A DNA stretch of 47,889 bases from Blautia sp. (GCA_021772055.1 JAETNR010000036.1:1-47889), one strand, 5' to 3'; counted from the first letter of the stretch, positions 34,653 through 45,183 are shown. Notes: generated by a model from the letters alone, not told the origin. Numbers and translations are program-made.

Positions 34653-36344
34653 ATGGCAAAAGTGAATCTGCCGTATGGCATTGATGATTTTGCAAAGGTG
34701 AGGGAAAGCAATTGCTACTATATTGATAAAACCGGATTTATTAAGGAACTTCTGGATCGGACATTTGACGTAAATTTGATTACCAGGCCGCGCCGCTTTG
34801 GAAAGACGCTTACAATGAGTATGCTTGCAGAGTTTTTCGATATCCGTAAGGATAGCGGGAATGTTTTTGAGGGACTTGAAATTGCGAAAGACACAGAGTT
34901 TTGTGCGGAATGGATGAACCAATGGCCGGTGTTGTTCCTGACGCTGAAGGATGTGGATGGAAGAAAATTTGACAGTGCGTATGGGATGGTTCAGTTTGTT
35001 ATTTCATCTGTCTGTGGTGAACATGATTATTTGTCAGACAGTGACAAAGTGTTAGAAGCAGATAAGAAAGTTTTTCATCGATTACTAGAGCAGTCTGGGA
35101 CGCCTACAGATGCAAAAACTGCTTTATTCGTCCTGATGCGTATGATGAAAGCGCATTACGGTAAAAAAGTAATCCTGCTCATTGATGAGTATGACGTTCC
35201 ATTGGCGAAAGCCAGCGATCATGGGTACTACGGGGACATGCTGGAGGTAATACGCAGCCTTCTTGGCATGGCATGGAAATCTAACCCAAGCCTGAAATTC
35301 GCCGTGGTAACCGGATGCCTCCAGATCGCGAAAGAGAGCATCTTCACAGGAGCAAACAATTTTATTGCCAATTCGATTTCCAATAAAAAGTACCAGGACT
35401 GCTTCGGATTTAGTGAGGAAGAAGTGACCGCATTGCTGGAGGTAGCTGGATTGCAGGATGCTTTGCCTGAAATGAAAAAGTGGTATGACGGGTATATTTT
35501 CGGCGATAAAGAAATATACTGCCCGTGGGATGTGATCAATCATGTGGGGGCGCTGCTGACCGACCGAACCGCAAAGCCCGGAAATTACTGGATCGATACG
35601 AGCCACAACAACATCATCCGACGTTTTATCGATCACCCGCAGATCAACGTCAACGACAAGTTCGAGACACTGCTAAGCGGCGGCGTGATTCAGGAGCCGG
35701 TCCGAGAGGATCTGACCTATGACCTTGCCCATTCCACAGAGGATAATCTGTGGAGCATCCTTTACCTTACTGGCTATCTGACACAGGTGCCGCCGGAGAA
35801 GCTGCCGGAGGGAATGGCGCCGGAGGACGGAAAAGTGGGGCTGCGTATTCCAAATGAAGAAGTAAAGTCCGTGTTTGGCAGCACGGTAAAAAAGTGGTTC
35901 GAGGAAAAGATTGCGGCACAGGACCGCACCGCCTTGTTCAAAGCATGGTGGGATGGGGACGCAGAGAAGCTGACGCAGGAGATCACGGATATCCTGTTTG
36001 ACACGATCAGTTATTTTGATTATAAAGAAGATTACTACCATGCGATGGTCACGGGGATGTTCCTGGGAGCTGGCTATGCGGTAAAGTCAAACGCAGAAGC
36101 CGGAACCGGTCGGGCGGACGTCATAATAAAAGAACAGCGGCGCAGGCGCGCGCTTGTGATTGAGGTAAAATGGTCCGGAAAGAAAGAAAATGAAAACAGC
36201 CTGGAGAAAGAATCCGCGGACGCGTTGGCGCAGATCGAAAAGAAGCAGTACAGGAAAAACCTTGAGATTGAGGGATATAAGACAGTGCTGTGCTACGGTG
36301 CTGCGTTCCGTGGGAAGACTTGCCTGATAAAGATGGCAGACTAA
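34653..36344 (+). CDS. AAA-ATPase-like / PD-(D/E)XK nuclease-fold protein
   Basis: About 563 residues from ATG 34653, where the family start (K-x-N-L-P-x-G-I-D-D-F) falls; an in-frame ATG at 34593 adds unrelated sequence. AAA-like domain: ITRPRRFGKTLTMSMLAEFF (phosphate loop), VILLIDEYDVPLAKA (Walker B), VTGCLQIAKESIFTGANNFI. C-terminal PD-(D/E)XK fold: AGTGRADVII and RALVIEVKWSG keep D and ExK. These proteins are common in Bacteroidetes and Clostridia genomes, often in mobile regions; role unknown. The second half is visibly richer in GC than the first, suggesting mosaic origin. Begins the island between the two repeats. Confidence 0.85.
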   Translation: MAKVNLPYGIDDFAKVRESNCYYIDKTGFIKELLDRTFDVNLITRPRRFGKTLTMSMLAEFFDIRKDSGNVFEGLEIAKDTEFCAEWMNQWPVLFLTLKDVDGRKFDSAYGMVQFVISSVCGEHDYLSDSDKVLEADKKVFHRLLEQSGTPTDAKTALFVLMRMMKAHYGKKVILLIDEYDVPLAKASDHGYYGDMLEVIRSLLGMAWKSNPSLKFAVVTGCLQIAKESIFTGANNFIANSISNKKYQDCFGFSEEEVTALLEVAGLQDALPEMKKWYDGYIFGDKEIYCPWDVINHVGALLTDRTAKPGNYWIDTSHNNIIRRFIDHPQINVNDKFETLLSGGVIQEPVREDLTYDLAHSTEDNLWSILYLTGYLTQVPPEKLPEGMAPEDGKVGLRIPNEEVKSVFGSTVKKWFEEKIAAQDRTALFKAWWDGDAEKLTQEITDILFDTISYFDYKEDYYHAMVTGMFLGAGYAVKSNAEAGTGRADVIIKEQRRRRALVIEVKWSGKKENENSLEKESADALAQIEKKQYRKNLEIEGYKTVLCYGAAFRGKTCLIKMAD

Positions 36345-36370
36345 AAACTGAAAAGAGATCATATGTATAT

Positions 36371-36436
36371 ACCCCCCTGTGAATCAGATACACACAGTGT
36401 AAAGCTGGATATCTGAACCGCAGGGGGTGTTTTTAT
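36371..36436 (+). terminator. Terminator after the AAA/nuclease gene
   Basis: ACCCCCCTG (36371-36379) pairs with CAGGGGGT (36421-36428); inside it TCAGATA (36384-36390) pairs with TATCTGA (36409-36415). Followed by GTTTTTATTTTTTT. Confidence 0.75.
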
Positions 36437-36605
36437 TTTTTTAATGTAAAATTATTTTGTATCATGGCATGGTTATTCGTATTTAGTAATTAGAGGAATA
36501 AGAACCTCAAAAGGCAAAACCGGAGATTTCTGATATATCTCATGGTATATGCAGGAGAACTGCGGACAGGATTGCTTAATATGAAGTGATAGAGGAGGTA
36601 GGAAC

Positions 36606-39600
36606 ATGCAGCGCAAAGAACTTATAGAAAAAAGGACTGCAAACAAAAAATTTTATGAAAACCAGGATCATTCTGTGACAGCAGAAATCTACCTGGACAG
36701 TGTGCATTATCAGGATGACGATGGCTCCTGGAAAGAGATGAACGATTCCCTTTTGGAGGAAGCCCCGGAGCCAGAAGACATTTTGGAAGAAGATAGTGGC
36801 GATGAAAACCATTCTCCCCAAAAGGATTTGGTGAATCATAAAGGGGACTGGTCAGTCAGACTGAAAAAAATGTCTAACCCACATGGTAATATTACGATGA
36901 AAAAAAAGGAAAAAAGTATTACATGGGGAATTGAAGGCTGTAGAAAAGTAAAATGTGAACAGAAAGATGGAACCGTATCCTATACAGAAATACTGAAGGG
37001 CGTGGATTTAAGATGCAAAGTCAAAGGAACCCGGGTAAAAGAAAATCTTGTGCTGAAAGAACCAGAAGCAGCGTCAAGCTTTGTGTATCTCTACAGGATG
37101 AAAAAGCTTACCGCTGTATGGAAAGGAAAACGAGTTGCTTTTCTGGACGAGCAGGGAGAGGAAGTATTTTCCGTAAATGCTCCGTATATGGAGGATGCCG
37201 CAGGGACACGAACGGATGCTATTCAGATTACTCTTGAGGAAAATAAGGAAAATCAGGCAAAAGTGATTTTCACCCCGGATAAGGAATGGCTTATGGATCC
37301 GGAGCGTCAGTATCCGGTAGTAATTGACCCATTAACCACTACATCGAAAAAGGTAACAGAAATTGAAGATACCATTGTGTCATCCTTATACGAAGAAGAT
37401 ATTAAATATCAGGACATGTGGCTGAGAATCATAGGTGGAGACCAGATCTGTAGGAGCTTTTTAAAATTTACCCTGCCTGAAATTAAAACAGGGGATATGG
37501 TTGTGGGGGCAAGGCTTGTATTGGCATCTTTGGCCGACGATGGGGCGAAGCGTACGGTACAGGTACATAAAGTACTCCAGACTTGGGAATCAAAAAATCT
37601 TAACTGGTATAATAAGCCGGTTTATGAAGAAACAATACAGGATTCCTGCACGTACACAGGGGATCAACAAAAATATATTACCCTGGATATCACACGGATG
37701 GTCAAGGACTGGTATCAAAACGGCGGAAATTACGGCCTAATGCTTAAAGATCCCTATGAGTTATCCGGCACTACATTATTTCTTTCTTCTGATTGTTCTG
37801 AAGAATACCAGGATATGCGTCCGCATATTGAGATATCCTATGTAAATTACTCTGGGATTGAAGATTACTGGTCTTATCATACACAGGACATTGGAAGGGC
37901 GGGTACTGCATATGTAAATGATTATAATGGCAACCTGATTTTATCCCATAATACACTGACTATGGGGGGCAGCCTGATGCCCGTGAGCCTTTCCCATGTG
38001 TACAATACGAATAATTGTAAGGAGAACCTCGGGTACGGAAATGGTTTTCGTTTAAGCTATCATCAGACTATAGAGAAGGTGTCTATTGGAGGTACGGACT
38101 ACTATAAGCATGTGGACGGTGATGGTACAGTTCATTATTTCGATTATGATTCAGATAAAGAGCAGTGGAAAGATGAGTCAGATCCGGATCTGGTTCTGCT
38201 GGTTACAGCGGGAGGAACAGAACCGTATGTTATCAGGGATAAAGAGGAAAACTGCCTGGTCTTTGGCTCCAGCGGGTATTTGGTAAAGCTGAGGGATAAA
38301 AACGGAAACGAACTTACTGTGAATTATGCAAACAAGCGTATTACCAAGCTTACAGATGGAGCCGGCCGTGTGACAAAATTATCTTATACAACGGACAGCA
38401 ATGGGAAAGCAGCAGATCTGATTAAGGTGACATTCCCATCCGGACAGACCAAGCAGTTTTCCTATGCGGGTGGAAACCTTGTCACAATTACTGATGTGGA
38501 CGGTGAGATACTTTCTTATGAGTATAATAGTGCGAATTTACTTACCCGTGCTGTGAGTGCAGATGGGTATGCTGTCAGATATGCATATTATACGACACAG
38601 CCGTATCGTATCAAATCTATCACGGAATATGCCGGGAATGTAAAAGGAAACAGCCTTACGTTTACCTATGGTTATAACAGTACGAAAGTTACAGATAGCA
38701 AAGGCAGGAGTGAAATCAGCCGTTTTGACAACAACGGTAACGTTATCCATATCCATGATGGGTTCGGACATGCAGTAAGCGGTAAATACAGCAGGGAAAG
38801 TAATTATCTCCATAGGTTGGAAAACTCTACGAAACTTCAGGAAAATGTAGTACAACTTTTAAAAGACCCTATTATTCAAGCAAAAACCTTAGGATGGAAA
38901 TCAAAAATTTATCCGGCAGATGCTGGAACCGCTTCCGTAAACCCCAATATCAGCAATTGCAAAGTGGGTGATCGTTCCCTTGAGGCAAGCTGCAGCAGCC
39001 TTACAGGATATGTGTATTGGGGGCAAAGTGTAAAATTAAAAAAAGGAAAAACTTATACAGGATCTATTTACGTAAAGGCAGCAATCGAAAAAGCAGCAGA
39101 GGACGGTGGAGTGTTCCTGCGTATTGCATACAGAGATAAAGAGAACAAATCTCAGCTCCTGCACAGTGAGATTCTGAAAAGTACAGTTCCGGATTTTGTG
39201 CAGCTGATCCGTACTTTCACCTTGCCGGAAGATGCTTATACTGACACTGTAAACTTTTATGTGAGCATTTATCATGCAATCGGTACGATATATGCAGATA
39301 TGGCTCAGCTTGAAGCTGGTGATACGCCTAACCGTTGTAACCTGGTGGATAACGGGGAATTTCATCTTGGTACGACGGATGGATTTTCCAAAACCGGAGA
39401 GATTTATGACGAACTGGTTACAATAGGCAGTTCGGTTAGCGTCCCTATGCAGGTAGCGCTTATGGTAACAGCTGCATCAGCAACATTAAGGAAAAGCCCG
39501 TCCGATACAGCAGAGGCTGTGGCTACAGTTACGAAACACACCCATCTCTCCGGGGAGATACGATTTAGCTATGAAGGGAAAACCTGGTACAGGGCAAGAA

Positions 39601-42600
39601 CTGCATCCGGGCAGAAAGGATATATACTGTCTTCCCAGGCTATTGTTTATCTTGGCGGTTCAGAAGGGGTGAATACCGCTGCGGTAGGCGTATCCAATGC
39701 AATCTTGAGGGCAAGTGCATCCGACACAGGTACGCCTGTTCAGGAAGCGATTCCGAAATGGACTTCCGTGGCAATTTCCAATACAAAGGTTGTCAGCAAT
39801 AAAAAATGGTATTATGTGGGGATGCAAATTGATACCAACCGTTATTTTGGTTATCTGAAAGAAGAACAGGTTGTGAGCCTTTGCAGAAATGCAGCTACGG
39901 GTACTACAAATGGCCAGACAAAACTGTACAGTACCATGTCGGCTTCCGGTACATCGGTAGGAACGATTGATCCCCAAAAAACGATCAGGCTGCGTGGAAC
40001 AGCAACAGATGCCAGTGGAAAGAAATGGTATGTGGTGCGAAGAAATAAAGACTTCCTTTATGTGCAGGCATCGGATATCACTCCTGTGAAAGCACCCGTG
40101 ATTGAGAGAATAAAATCCACCAGCCTGAAAAACGGAGTTGGAGGACTGAGCGACAGCGTTTATAAGTTTACGGGGGATCCTGCGGCAAATAAAAAGCTTA
40201 CCAAAGTTCTGGATATTTCCGGAAAAGCAGGTGATACCTATATGATTAATGCCTGGGGATGCGGCAGCTCTCTTCCGGAAACAGATAATGATAAAGCCCG
40301 CCGCTTCGGCGTGGAAGTAATTTTTGTAGGGGCGGATGGAAAGAACGATGTCCATTATACAAATTTTAGTCCGGATATTCTTGACTGGCAGTTTTTAAGT
40401 GACGTATATGTAGCAAAGCAGGCATATGACAGTATTAAGATTTCCTATACTTACTGCCACAACGGGAATACCGCATATTTTGACGGGTTATCCCTGTACC
40501 GGGAAGAATACGGACAGTCCTATACCTACGATAAGGACAATAATCTGGTTTCCGTGGTAAATTCCCAGAAGCAGAATTCAAAATTTGAATATAACAGTAA
40601 TCAGGATATGACCGGAATTGTGGATGCCAAGGGAAATAAATTCACATATGAGTATGACAAGAAGCATAATGTGACAAAAGGAACATCAGCTCAGGGGATT
40701 GTCTATACGTTCGGTTATGATGCAAAAGGAAATGTGATAAAAAGCGGCTGTGCAGATCCGGCAAACTTAAGCGTAGGAGTATGGCTTGCAAGAACCATGA
40801 CAGGTAATAAGAACCAGATTGCATCGGCAACAGATGCAAAAGGAAATAAGGTGCAGTATTTCTGGGATCAAAATAGGGATCTTATGTTATATATGCTGGA
40901 CGGAAAGGGAAATAAGATTTCTTATACCTATGATGACGTGGATCGCCTTTCCGGTATCTCTCAGGAAATGACTGTGGATGGACGGGCAAAGACATTAAAA
41001 GAGACTTATACTTACACGGATGACCGTCTGACCTCAATTAACCATAACGGGTTCAGCTACGGATTTGCTTATGACGGGTTTGGGAATACAACGAGTGCGT
41101 CTGTGGCAGGAAAACAGGTGGTAGGTTACACTTATGAAGCCAATAATGGAAATCTGCAAAAAGTAACCTACGGAAATGGGGATTATATCCGATACACCTA
41201 TGATGATCAAGACCGTCTTTTACTGAGTTATTATAAGAGTACAGCAGCCGGAGCAGAAGTAAAGCTGCATGAATATGTCTATGATAAGTCAGGAAACCTG
41301 TACCAGGTGACTGCCCATATGGCAGGCAAGGTTTACCGCTTGTCTTATGACCTGCTGGATCGCCTGATGAGGGTGACGGATGAACAGGGGAATTCTTATA
41401 CCTATACTTATGATAAGAATAACTGTATGGAGAAGATGAATCATACCTGCGGATCCTCTTCTGCAAACACTTCTTACACTTACGATAAGGACAGTCGTGA
41501 AGTGACAACGAAATGTGCCGCAAGCTATATCCGGACATCAGCATATGATAAGTTTGGAAGGGTGACAAAATACTCCTGGAATACGCAGAAGGCATTTAAT
41601 ACGGTTTATACCTATTTTGACAGCGGGAATAACCGCAGCAATATGATAAAGACATTGACGAACGGTACTGAGACCATGGAATATACCTATGATGCAAACG
41701 GAAACATTACCAGCATCAAGGATGCTGCCGGAGAAAGCAGCTTCCGGTATGATGAATTAAACCGCCTTATCCGTGAGAATAATCATGTGTTGAAGAAGAC
41801 TGTTACCTACCGTTACGATCTGGGAGGAAACATGACCGCAGTGAACGAGTATGCCTTTACTGCGGCAGATGATGATCCTGCCCAGCCAATTAAGACAGAG
41901 ACAGGAATATATAGTACGGTCTGGAAGGATCAGCTTCTGTCCTGGGACGGTGTATCTATGACTTATGATGCTATCGGAAATATGCTTACCAAAGGCAGTA
42001 CCTCCTATACATGGACCCAGGGAAGGAAGCTCGCCGGAGTGGAGAACGGAAAGAGCATCCAGTATTTCTATGACCATACGGGGGCAAGGACGAAGAAAGT
42101 CGTGGACGGAATCAAAACAGAGTACCGTATGGCAGGCGATTTGCTCGTATCCGAAAAAACCGGCACCCAGACGTACTGGTACCGCTACGATTCCGGGGCA
42201 AACCTGGTATCTGTGACTATTGCGGGGAAAATTTACTTTTATGTAAGGAATGCCCAGAACGATGTGATTGGTCTGATTGACGCAAACGGAAACACTGTGG
42301 TAAAATATGCTTACGATAGTTGGGGAAAGCTGCTGGAAATCACCGGAGATCTTAAAGACACGATAGGTGTACAGAATCCATTCAGGTACAGAGGGTACTA
42401 TTATGATAATGAGACGGGGATGTATTACCTGAGGAGCAGGTATTACGACCCGGCATTGAGAAGGCTTATATCGTCAGACGAAATGCCTACAGTACAGATG
42501 TCAATAGACTCTTTTCATAATCGGAACCTGTATGCATACTGTAATGAAAATCCAATTATGCGCTTCGATGGAAAAGGATATATCTGGGGGATTGCGCTTC

Positions 42601-43175
42601 TGGGTGCTGTAGTAGGCGCTGCCGCAGGTGCCCTGGTCTCCATAGATACACAAGTGGTTTTTGAAAAAAAATCAATGAGCGAGATTGATTGGGTTGAGGT
42701 TGGAACTTCAGCAATAAGCGGGGCTGTTGCAACAACGTCGATTGGAAAAGCAGGACAGATAGTCATTAATGCAGCTTTAGGAGGCGCTGGAAGTATCATA
42801 AAAGGTGAAGATTTAGGAGCTGTAGTATTTAATACGGCTGTAGGTGGGATATCTGGCAGAATAGGCGGCGCTGGAGCTGGATTTGCTAAAGAAAGAGCAG
42901 AGTATGTAGCTAAGAAGGGAAGTTATGAGGTGGGAAAATTTATGGCAATACCTATGCGAGATATTGAACGAGAACTTTATGCAAGATCAACTAGGAGAAA
43001 ATTATTAGAAACACCTGTACGAGGTATACTTGGCTATGGAAACGGTAAAATATCACCCAAGGTTAGAGACAATTCTAAAGCAAAGTCCTATAAATCATTA
43101 ATAGTAAATTACGATCAAAACAGAGGGTATGTACCTTGTCATCCACAGATTACGAATCATCCACTTTACGCATAA
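36606..43175 (+). CDS. Giant RHS-repeat polymorphic toxin-type protein
   Basis: 2189 residues. No signal peptide or N-terminal membrane helix. Order: N-terminal region with YPVVIDPLTTT (about 1-245), DNRLRE-like domain (about 250-415, FLKFTLPEI, WLNW-like segments), first RHS/YD block (about 420-740), beta-sandwich segment, three SH3-like repeats (about 950-1160), second sandwich, then dense YD repeats (about 1300-1920) and the RHS core FRYRGYYYDNETGMYYLRSR YYDP (about 1925-1950). After it come NRNLYAYCNENPIMRFDGKG, a glycine/alanine-rich hydrophobic stretch and a tail of about 70 residues with no recognised toxin fold. The YD shell normally encloses a C-terminal toxin. AGGAGG precedes the ATG. 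The final segment is more AT-rich than the body, typical of tip exchange. Confidence 0.92.
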   Translation: MQRKELIEKRTANKKFYENQDHSVTAEIYLDSVHYQDDDGSWKEMNDSLLEEAPEPEDILEEDSGDENHSPQKDLVNHKGDWSVRLKKMSNPHGNITMKKKEKSITWGIEGCRKVKCEQKDGTVSYTEILKGVDLRCKVKGTRVKENLVLKEPEAASSFVYLYRMKKLTAVWKGKRVAFLDEQGEEVFSVNAPYMEDAAGTRTDAIQITLEENKENQAKVIFTPDKEWLMDPERQYPVVIDPLTTTSKKVTEIEDTIVSSLYEEDIKYQDMWLRIIGGDQICRSFLKFTLPEIKTGDMVVGARLVLASLADDGAKRTVQVHKVLQTWESKNLNWYNKPVYEETIQDSCTYTGDQQKYITLDITRMVKDWYQNGGNYGLMLKDPYELSGTTLFLSSDCSEEYQDMRPHIEISYVNYSGIEDYWSYHTQDIGRAGTAYVNDYNGNLILSHNTLTMGGSLMPVSLSHVYNTNNCKENLGYGNGFRLSYHQTIEKVSIGGTDYYKHVDGDGTVHYFDYDSDKEQWKDESDPDLVLLVTAGGTEPYVIRDKEENCLVFGSSGYLVKLRDKNGNELTVNYANKRITKLTDGAGRVTKLSYTTDSNGKAADLIKVTFPSGQTKQFSYAGGNLVTITDVDGEILSYEYNSANLLTRAVSADGYAVRYAYYTTQPYRIKSITEYAGNVKGNSLTFTYGYNSTKVTDSKGRSEISRFDNNGNVIHIHDGFGHAVSGKYSRESNYLHRLENSTKLQENVVQLLKDPIIQAKTLGWKSKIYPADAGTASVNPNISNCKVGDRSLEASCSSLTGYVYWGQSVKLKKGKTYTGSIYVKAAIEKAAEDGGVFLRIAYRDKENKSQLLHSEILKSTVPDFVQLIRTFTLPEDAYTDTVNFYVSIYHAIGTIYADMAQLEAGDTPNRCNLVDNGEFHLGTTDGFSKTGEIYDELVTIGSSVSVPMQVALMVTAASATLRKSPSDTAEAVATVTKHTHLSGEIRFSYEGKTWYRARTASGQKGYILSSQAIVYLGGSEGVNTAAVGVSNAILRASASDTGTPVQEAIPKWTSVAISNTKVVSNKKWYYVGMQIDTNRYFGYLKEEQVVSLCRNAATGTTNGQTKLYSTMSASGTSVGTIDPQKTIRLRGTATDASGKKWYVVRRNKDFLYVQASDITPVKAPVIERIKSTSLKNGVGGLSDSVYKFTGDPAANKKLTKVLDISGKAGDTYMINAWGCGSSLPETDNDKARRFGVEVIFVGADGKNDVHYTNFSPDILDWQFLSDVYVAKQAYDSIKISYTYCHNGNTAYFDGLSLYREEYGQSYTYDKDNNLVSVVNSQKQNSKFEYNSNQDMTGIVDAKGNKFTYEYDKKHNVTKGTSAQGIVYTFGYDAKGNVIKSGCADPANLSVGVWLARTMTGNKNQIASATDAKGNKVQYFWDQNRDLMLYMLDGKGNKISYTYDDVDRLSGISQEMTVDGRAKTLKETYTYTDDRLTSINHNGFSYGFAYDGFGNTTSASVAGKQVVGYTYEANNGNLQKVTYGNGDYIRYTYDDQDRLLLSYYKSTAAGAEVKLHEYVYDKSGNLYQVTAHMAGKVYRLSYDLLDRLMRVTDEQGNSYTYTYDKNNCMEKMNHTCGSSSANTSYTYDKDSREVTTKCAASYIRTSAYDKFGRVTKYSWNTQKAFNTVYTYFDSGNNRSNMIKTLTNGTETMEYTYDANGNITSIKDAAGESSFRYDELNRLIRENNHVLKKTVTYRYDLGGNMTAVNEYAFTAADDDPAQPIKTETGIYSTVWKDQLLSWDGVSMTYDAIGNMLTKGSTSYTWTQGRKLAGVENGKSIQYFYDHTGARTKKVVDGIKTEYRMAGDLLVSEKTGTQTYWYRYDSGANLVSVTIAGKIYFYVRNAQNDVIGLIDANGNTVVKYAYDSWGKLLEITGDLKDTIGVQNPFRYRGYYYDNETGMYYLRSRYYDPALRRLISSDEMPTVQMSIDSFHNRNLYAYCNENPIMRFDGKGYIWGIALLGAVVGAAAGALVSIDTQVVFEKKSMSEIDWVEVGTSAISGAVATTSIGKAGQIVINAALGGAGSIIKGEDLGAVVFNTAVGGISGRIGGAGAGFAKERAEYVAKKGSYEVGKFMAIPMRDIERELYARSTRRKLLETPVRGILGYGNGKISPKVRDNSKAKSYKSLIVNYDQNRGYVPCHPQITNHPLYA

Positions 43176-43340
43176 GGCATCGTTTTCTTAATCGTATGGC
43201 CGATTTAATTGTTCGTTAGCATATTAGCAAATTACATCATAGGAAACTGCATTGCAATTTCCTATGATGTAAGAAACCTTCAACTAAGGCTCCATTTCAT
43301 AGCATTTTTCCTGAGCAAAAAGAAAGGAATTGTTATATTA

Positions 43341-44459
43341 ATGTTTAATATAATACTTTACATTTTTGGACTTTTGGTAATATTATTCTTCGTTCCTCTG
43401 CTTCTTATAACATATGGAGGCGGGGTGGGATATTCTATCGTTATGATTGGGTGGTCATTGATTGCTTATCTAAATAAAGAAAGCTCTTTATTTTCTGATT
43501 ATAAAGGCATAAAAAATTCAACAAATCCTCTATATGTAGCGGGATGTTACCGTGAGACAAATAGAAAGAAGAACTGGTATTGGGCTGAATTGAAAGGATT
43601 CTATTGGATTCAGATTGCGGGCTGTATACAGGCAGTTTTTTTTCTGTTCTACGGGCTTTTTACGATTTTTGGACAAAGATATGAGACGATAGAGCATATT
43701 ATGTTTGCTATGGTTTTGGGATTGACTATTGTTTCAACCTTTATTCAGGATCATTACGAAAGAATTTTAAAAAAGGGATTAGATAAGAAACTGTGGAAAG
43801 AGAAGAAGAAAAAGTATATCTGGGAGCCTTTTAATAGGATCTATGAGTTGGAAAACTCAATACCAATATCTGTTGAAACAGCTTACCGATCATTTTCGGA
43901 GATTGAAAATAAAGTACAGTATTCCCTTAAAAAGAGGGGCTATAAGTTATTCAGGCAGTATTGTGTACGTCCGGAAGAGAAATGGGATTTGTATTATAAA
44001 GAAGCAGGAAAAGAAGTCTTTATTTTTTTGTTCGGGGAAGAATTGGATGAGATTATTGATGAGGAACTGGAAGATCTGTGGAGACGTTTTCAGAAGGGGA
44101 AGATTTCACATAGTGTTTTGAGTGCTGCCATGGAAGAGAAGAACCCGGATAGAGAAATTGATAAAATGCTGGAAGATTTTTTTGTGAAGCAATTTGGAAC
44201 TGTACGATTAAAAAAGGATGTATTCCTTATGTTGGTAACCTGTGGAGAAATAACGAAACCCTTTACAGGAGAAATTATGACGCCTATCCGACAAACCCGT
44301 GGACATTACTGGATTAAAGCACGCCTTTCTCTTGCCACAGGAGTTCTCGTTATATCCCGGCAGAAAAAAAAATATGGACAGAAGCAATATCAAAAAATGA
44401 AAGAAGAATTATTAGAATTATTGGGTGTAAAGGATAAGTACGGGAAATCAAAGAGATAG
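43341..44459 (+). CDS. Membrane protein, candidate immunity partner of the RHS protein
   Basis: 372 residues. Hydrophobic helices at about 2-22 (FNIILYIFGLLVILFFVPLL), 28-42, 92-112 and 122-138, then a long charged cytoplasmic part rich in Lys and Glu. AAAGGA lies 12 bases before ATG 43341; a frame-compatible ATG at 43209 has no binding site and is followed by unlikely sequence. I do not recognise the family. The gene lies directly after the RHS gene on the same strand and shares the AT-rich composition of the RHS tail. This is the usual place of an immunity gene, so that role is inferred from position only. Confidence 0.55.
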   Translation: MFNIILYIFGLLVILFFVPLLLITYGGGVGYSIVMIGWSLIAYLNKESSLFSDYKGIKNSTNPLYVAGCYRETNRKKNWYWAELKGFYWIQIAGCIQAVFFLFYGLFTIFGQRYETIEHIMFAMVLGLTIVSTFIQDHYERILKKGLDKKLWKEKKKKYIWEPFNRIYELENSIPISVETAYRSFSEIENKVQYSLKKRGYKLFRQYCVRPEEKWDLYYKEAGKEVFIFLFGEELDEIIDEELEDLWRRFQKGKISHSVLSAAMEEKNPDREIDKMLEDFFVKQFGTVRLKKDVFLMLVTCGEITKPFTGEIMTPIRQTRGHYWIKARLSLATGVLVISRQKKKYGQKQYQKMKEELLELLGVKDKYGKSKR

Positions 44460-44508
44460 AAGTATTCTTTGACTTTACCTGCGCCTCATTTTTTTCAATC
44501 AAATTAGG

Positions 44509-44577
44509 AAAAGGTATAGGAATATACAATCTGCAATATTTTCTCCGGATTGTTTTGTCCTATGCCTTTTGTATTAT
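44509..44577 (+). terminator. Terminator after the RHS/partner pair
   Basis: AAAAGGTATAGGA (44509-44521) pairs with TCCTATGCCTTTT (44558-44570) with one wobble; CAATC/GATTG pairs inside. Tail TTTTGTATTATT. Confidence 0.7.
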
Positions 44578-44585
44578 TATTTAGG

Positions 44586-44610
44586 TAACCGTGAAGGTAC
44601 GGAACAGTTG
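44586..44610. repeat. Short palindromic repeat, second copy
   Basis: Matches 5012-5036 at 21 of 25 positions, with shared blocks GTGAA, GTAC and GAACAGTT. It lies upstream of the ArpU-like gene, where it could serve as an operator. Confidence 0.4.
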
Positions 44611-44637
44611 GAAATTTGATTTAATAGGGAGAAAATT

Positions 44638-45183
44638 ATGGAAGAAAAGAAGTATGCATTAAACTTAATGCAAATTGTGAAAGATGAGATGGGATGCTCA
44701 TCGGAAGAGCAGATGGAAAAATATTATCAAAAGATTAAGCCACTGATGGGTTTCTACCGGAAGCTTGTTCTTGAAAACCAGACTGTATTGGAAGAATTGG
44801 AAGCAGAATGCCAGGAAAAGATTAATGAGAATCTGGCGTACGCATTGGACTACATAAATCAGTATGATTACCGAATTAATGTGGGGCATTTCCACTATGA
44901 GATGGAAAATCTTCTTGCAGTTTATGGGCTGTCAGATTTGATACATCGGTCATTGGTATTATTGAAATATTATGCGCCGCAGGGATGTGATCTGGAAGAA
45001 ATTATACGGAAATGCTATTGCAGCGGCAGAAAGCAAAAGGATAAAGACGTGCAATTAGAGTTGGGATATGGACGAAGCAAATTTTATGAGAGGAAAAAGA
45101 GTGCCTTGAAATATCTGGGATTTTACTTTTATGAAATTGTACTTCCATTGGCAAAAGTAAAAAATAACGATAAGATGGATTAA
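44638..45183 (+). CDS. ArpU-like phage late-gene regulator
   Basis: 181 residues, charged and helical. The C-terminal part YGRSKFYERKKSALKYLGFY (about 143-162) looks like the helix-turn-helix of ArpU-type phage transcriptional regulators, preceded by helices that include VLLKYYAPQGCDLEEIIRKC. ArpU proteins control late lysis genes in Gram-positive phages. GGGAG precedes ATG 44638. Followed by two direct repeats, a promoter and the sigma-like gene, so it may switch on the downstream holin and amidase. Assignment rests on fold-level resemblance. Confidence 0.55.
   Translation: MEEKKYALNLMQIVKDEMGCSSEEQMEKYYQKIKPLMGFYRKLVLENQTVLEELEAECQEKINENLAYALDYINQYDYRINVGHFHYEMENLLAVYGLSDLIHRSLVLLKYYAPQGCDLEEIIRKCYCSGRKQKDKDVQLELGYGRSKFYERKKSALKYLGFYFYEIVLPLAKVKNNDKMD

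Noticed and set aside
39660..40355. 231-codon minus-strand ORF inside the RHS gene
   Set aside because: Shadow frame; the plus-strand SH3-like repeats are clear.
41053..41595. 180-codon minus-strand ORF, Tyr/Ser-rich
   Set aside because: Antisense of the YD repeats, whose tandem structure explains the open frame.
40500..42450. Tandem repeats that could be read as a CRISPR-like array
   Set aside because: They are degenerate protein-coding YD repeats in frame, with no constant spacer or repeat unit. No CRISPR array or cas gene was seen.
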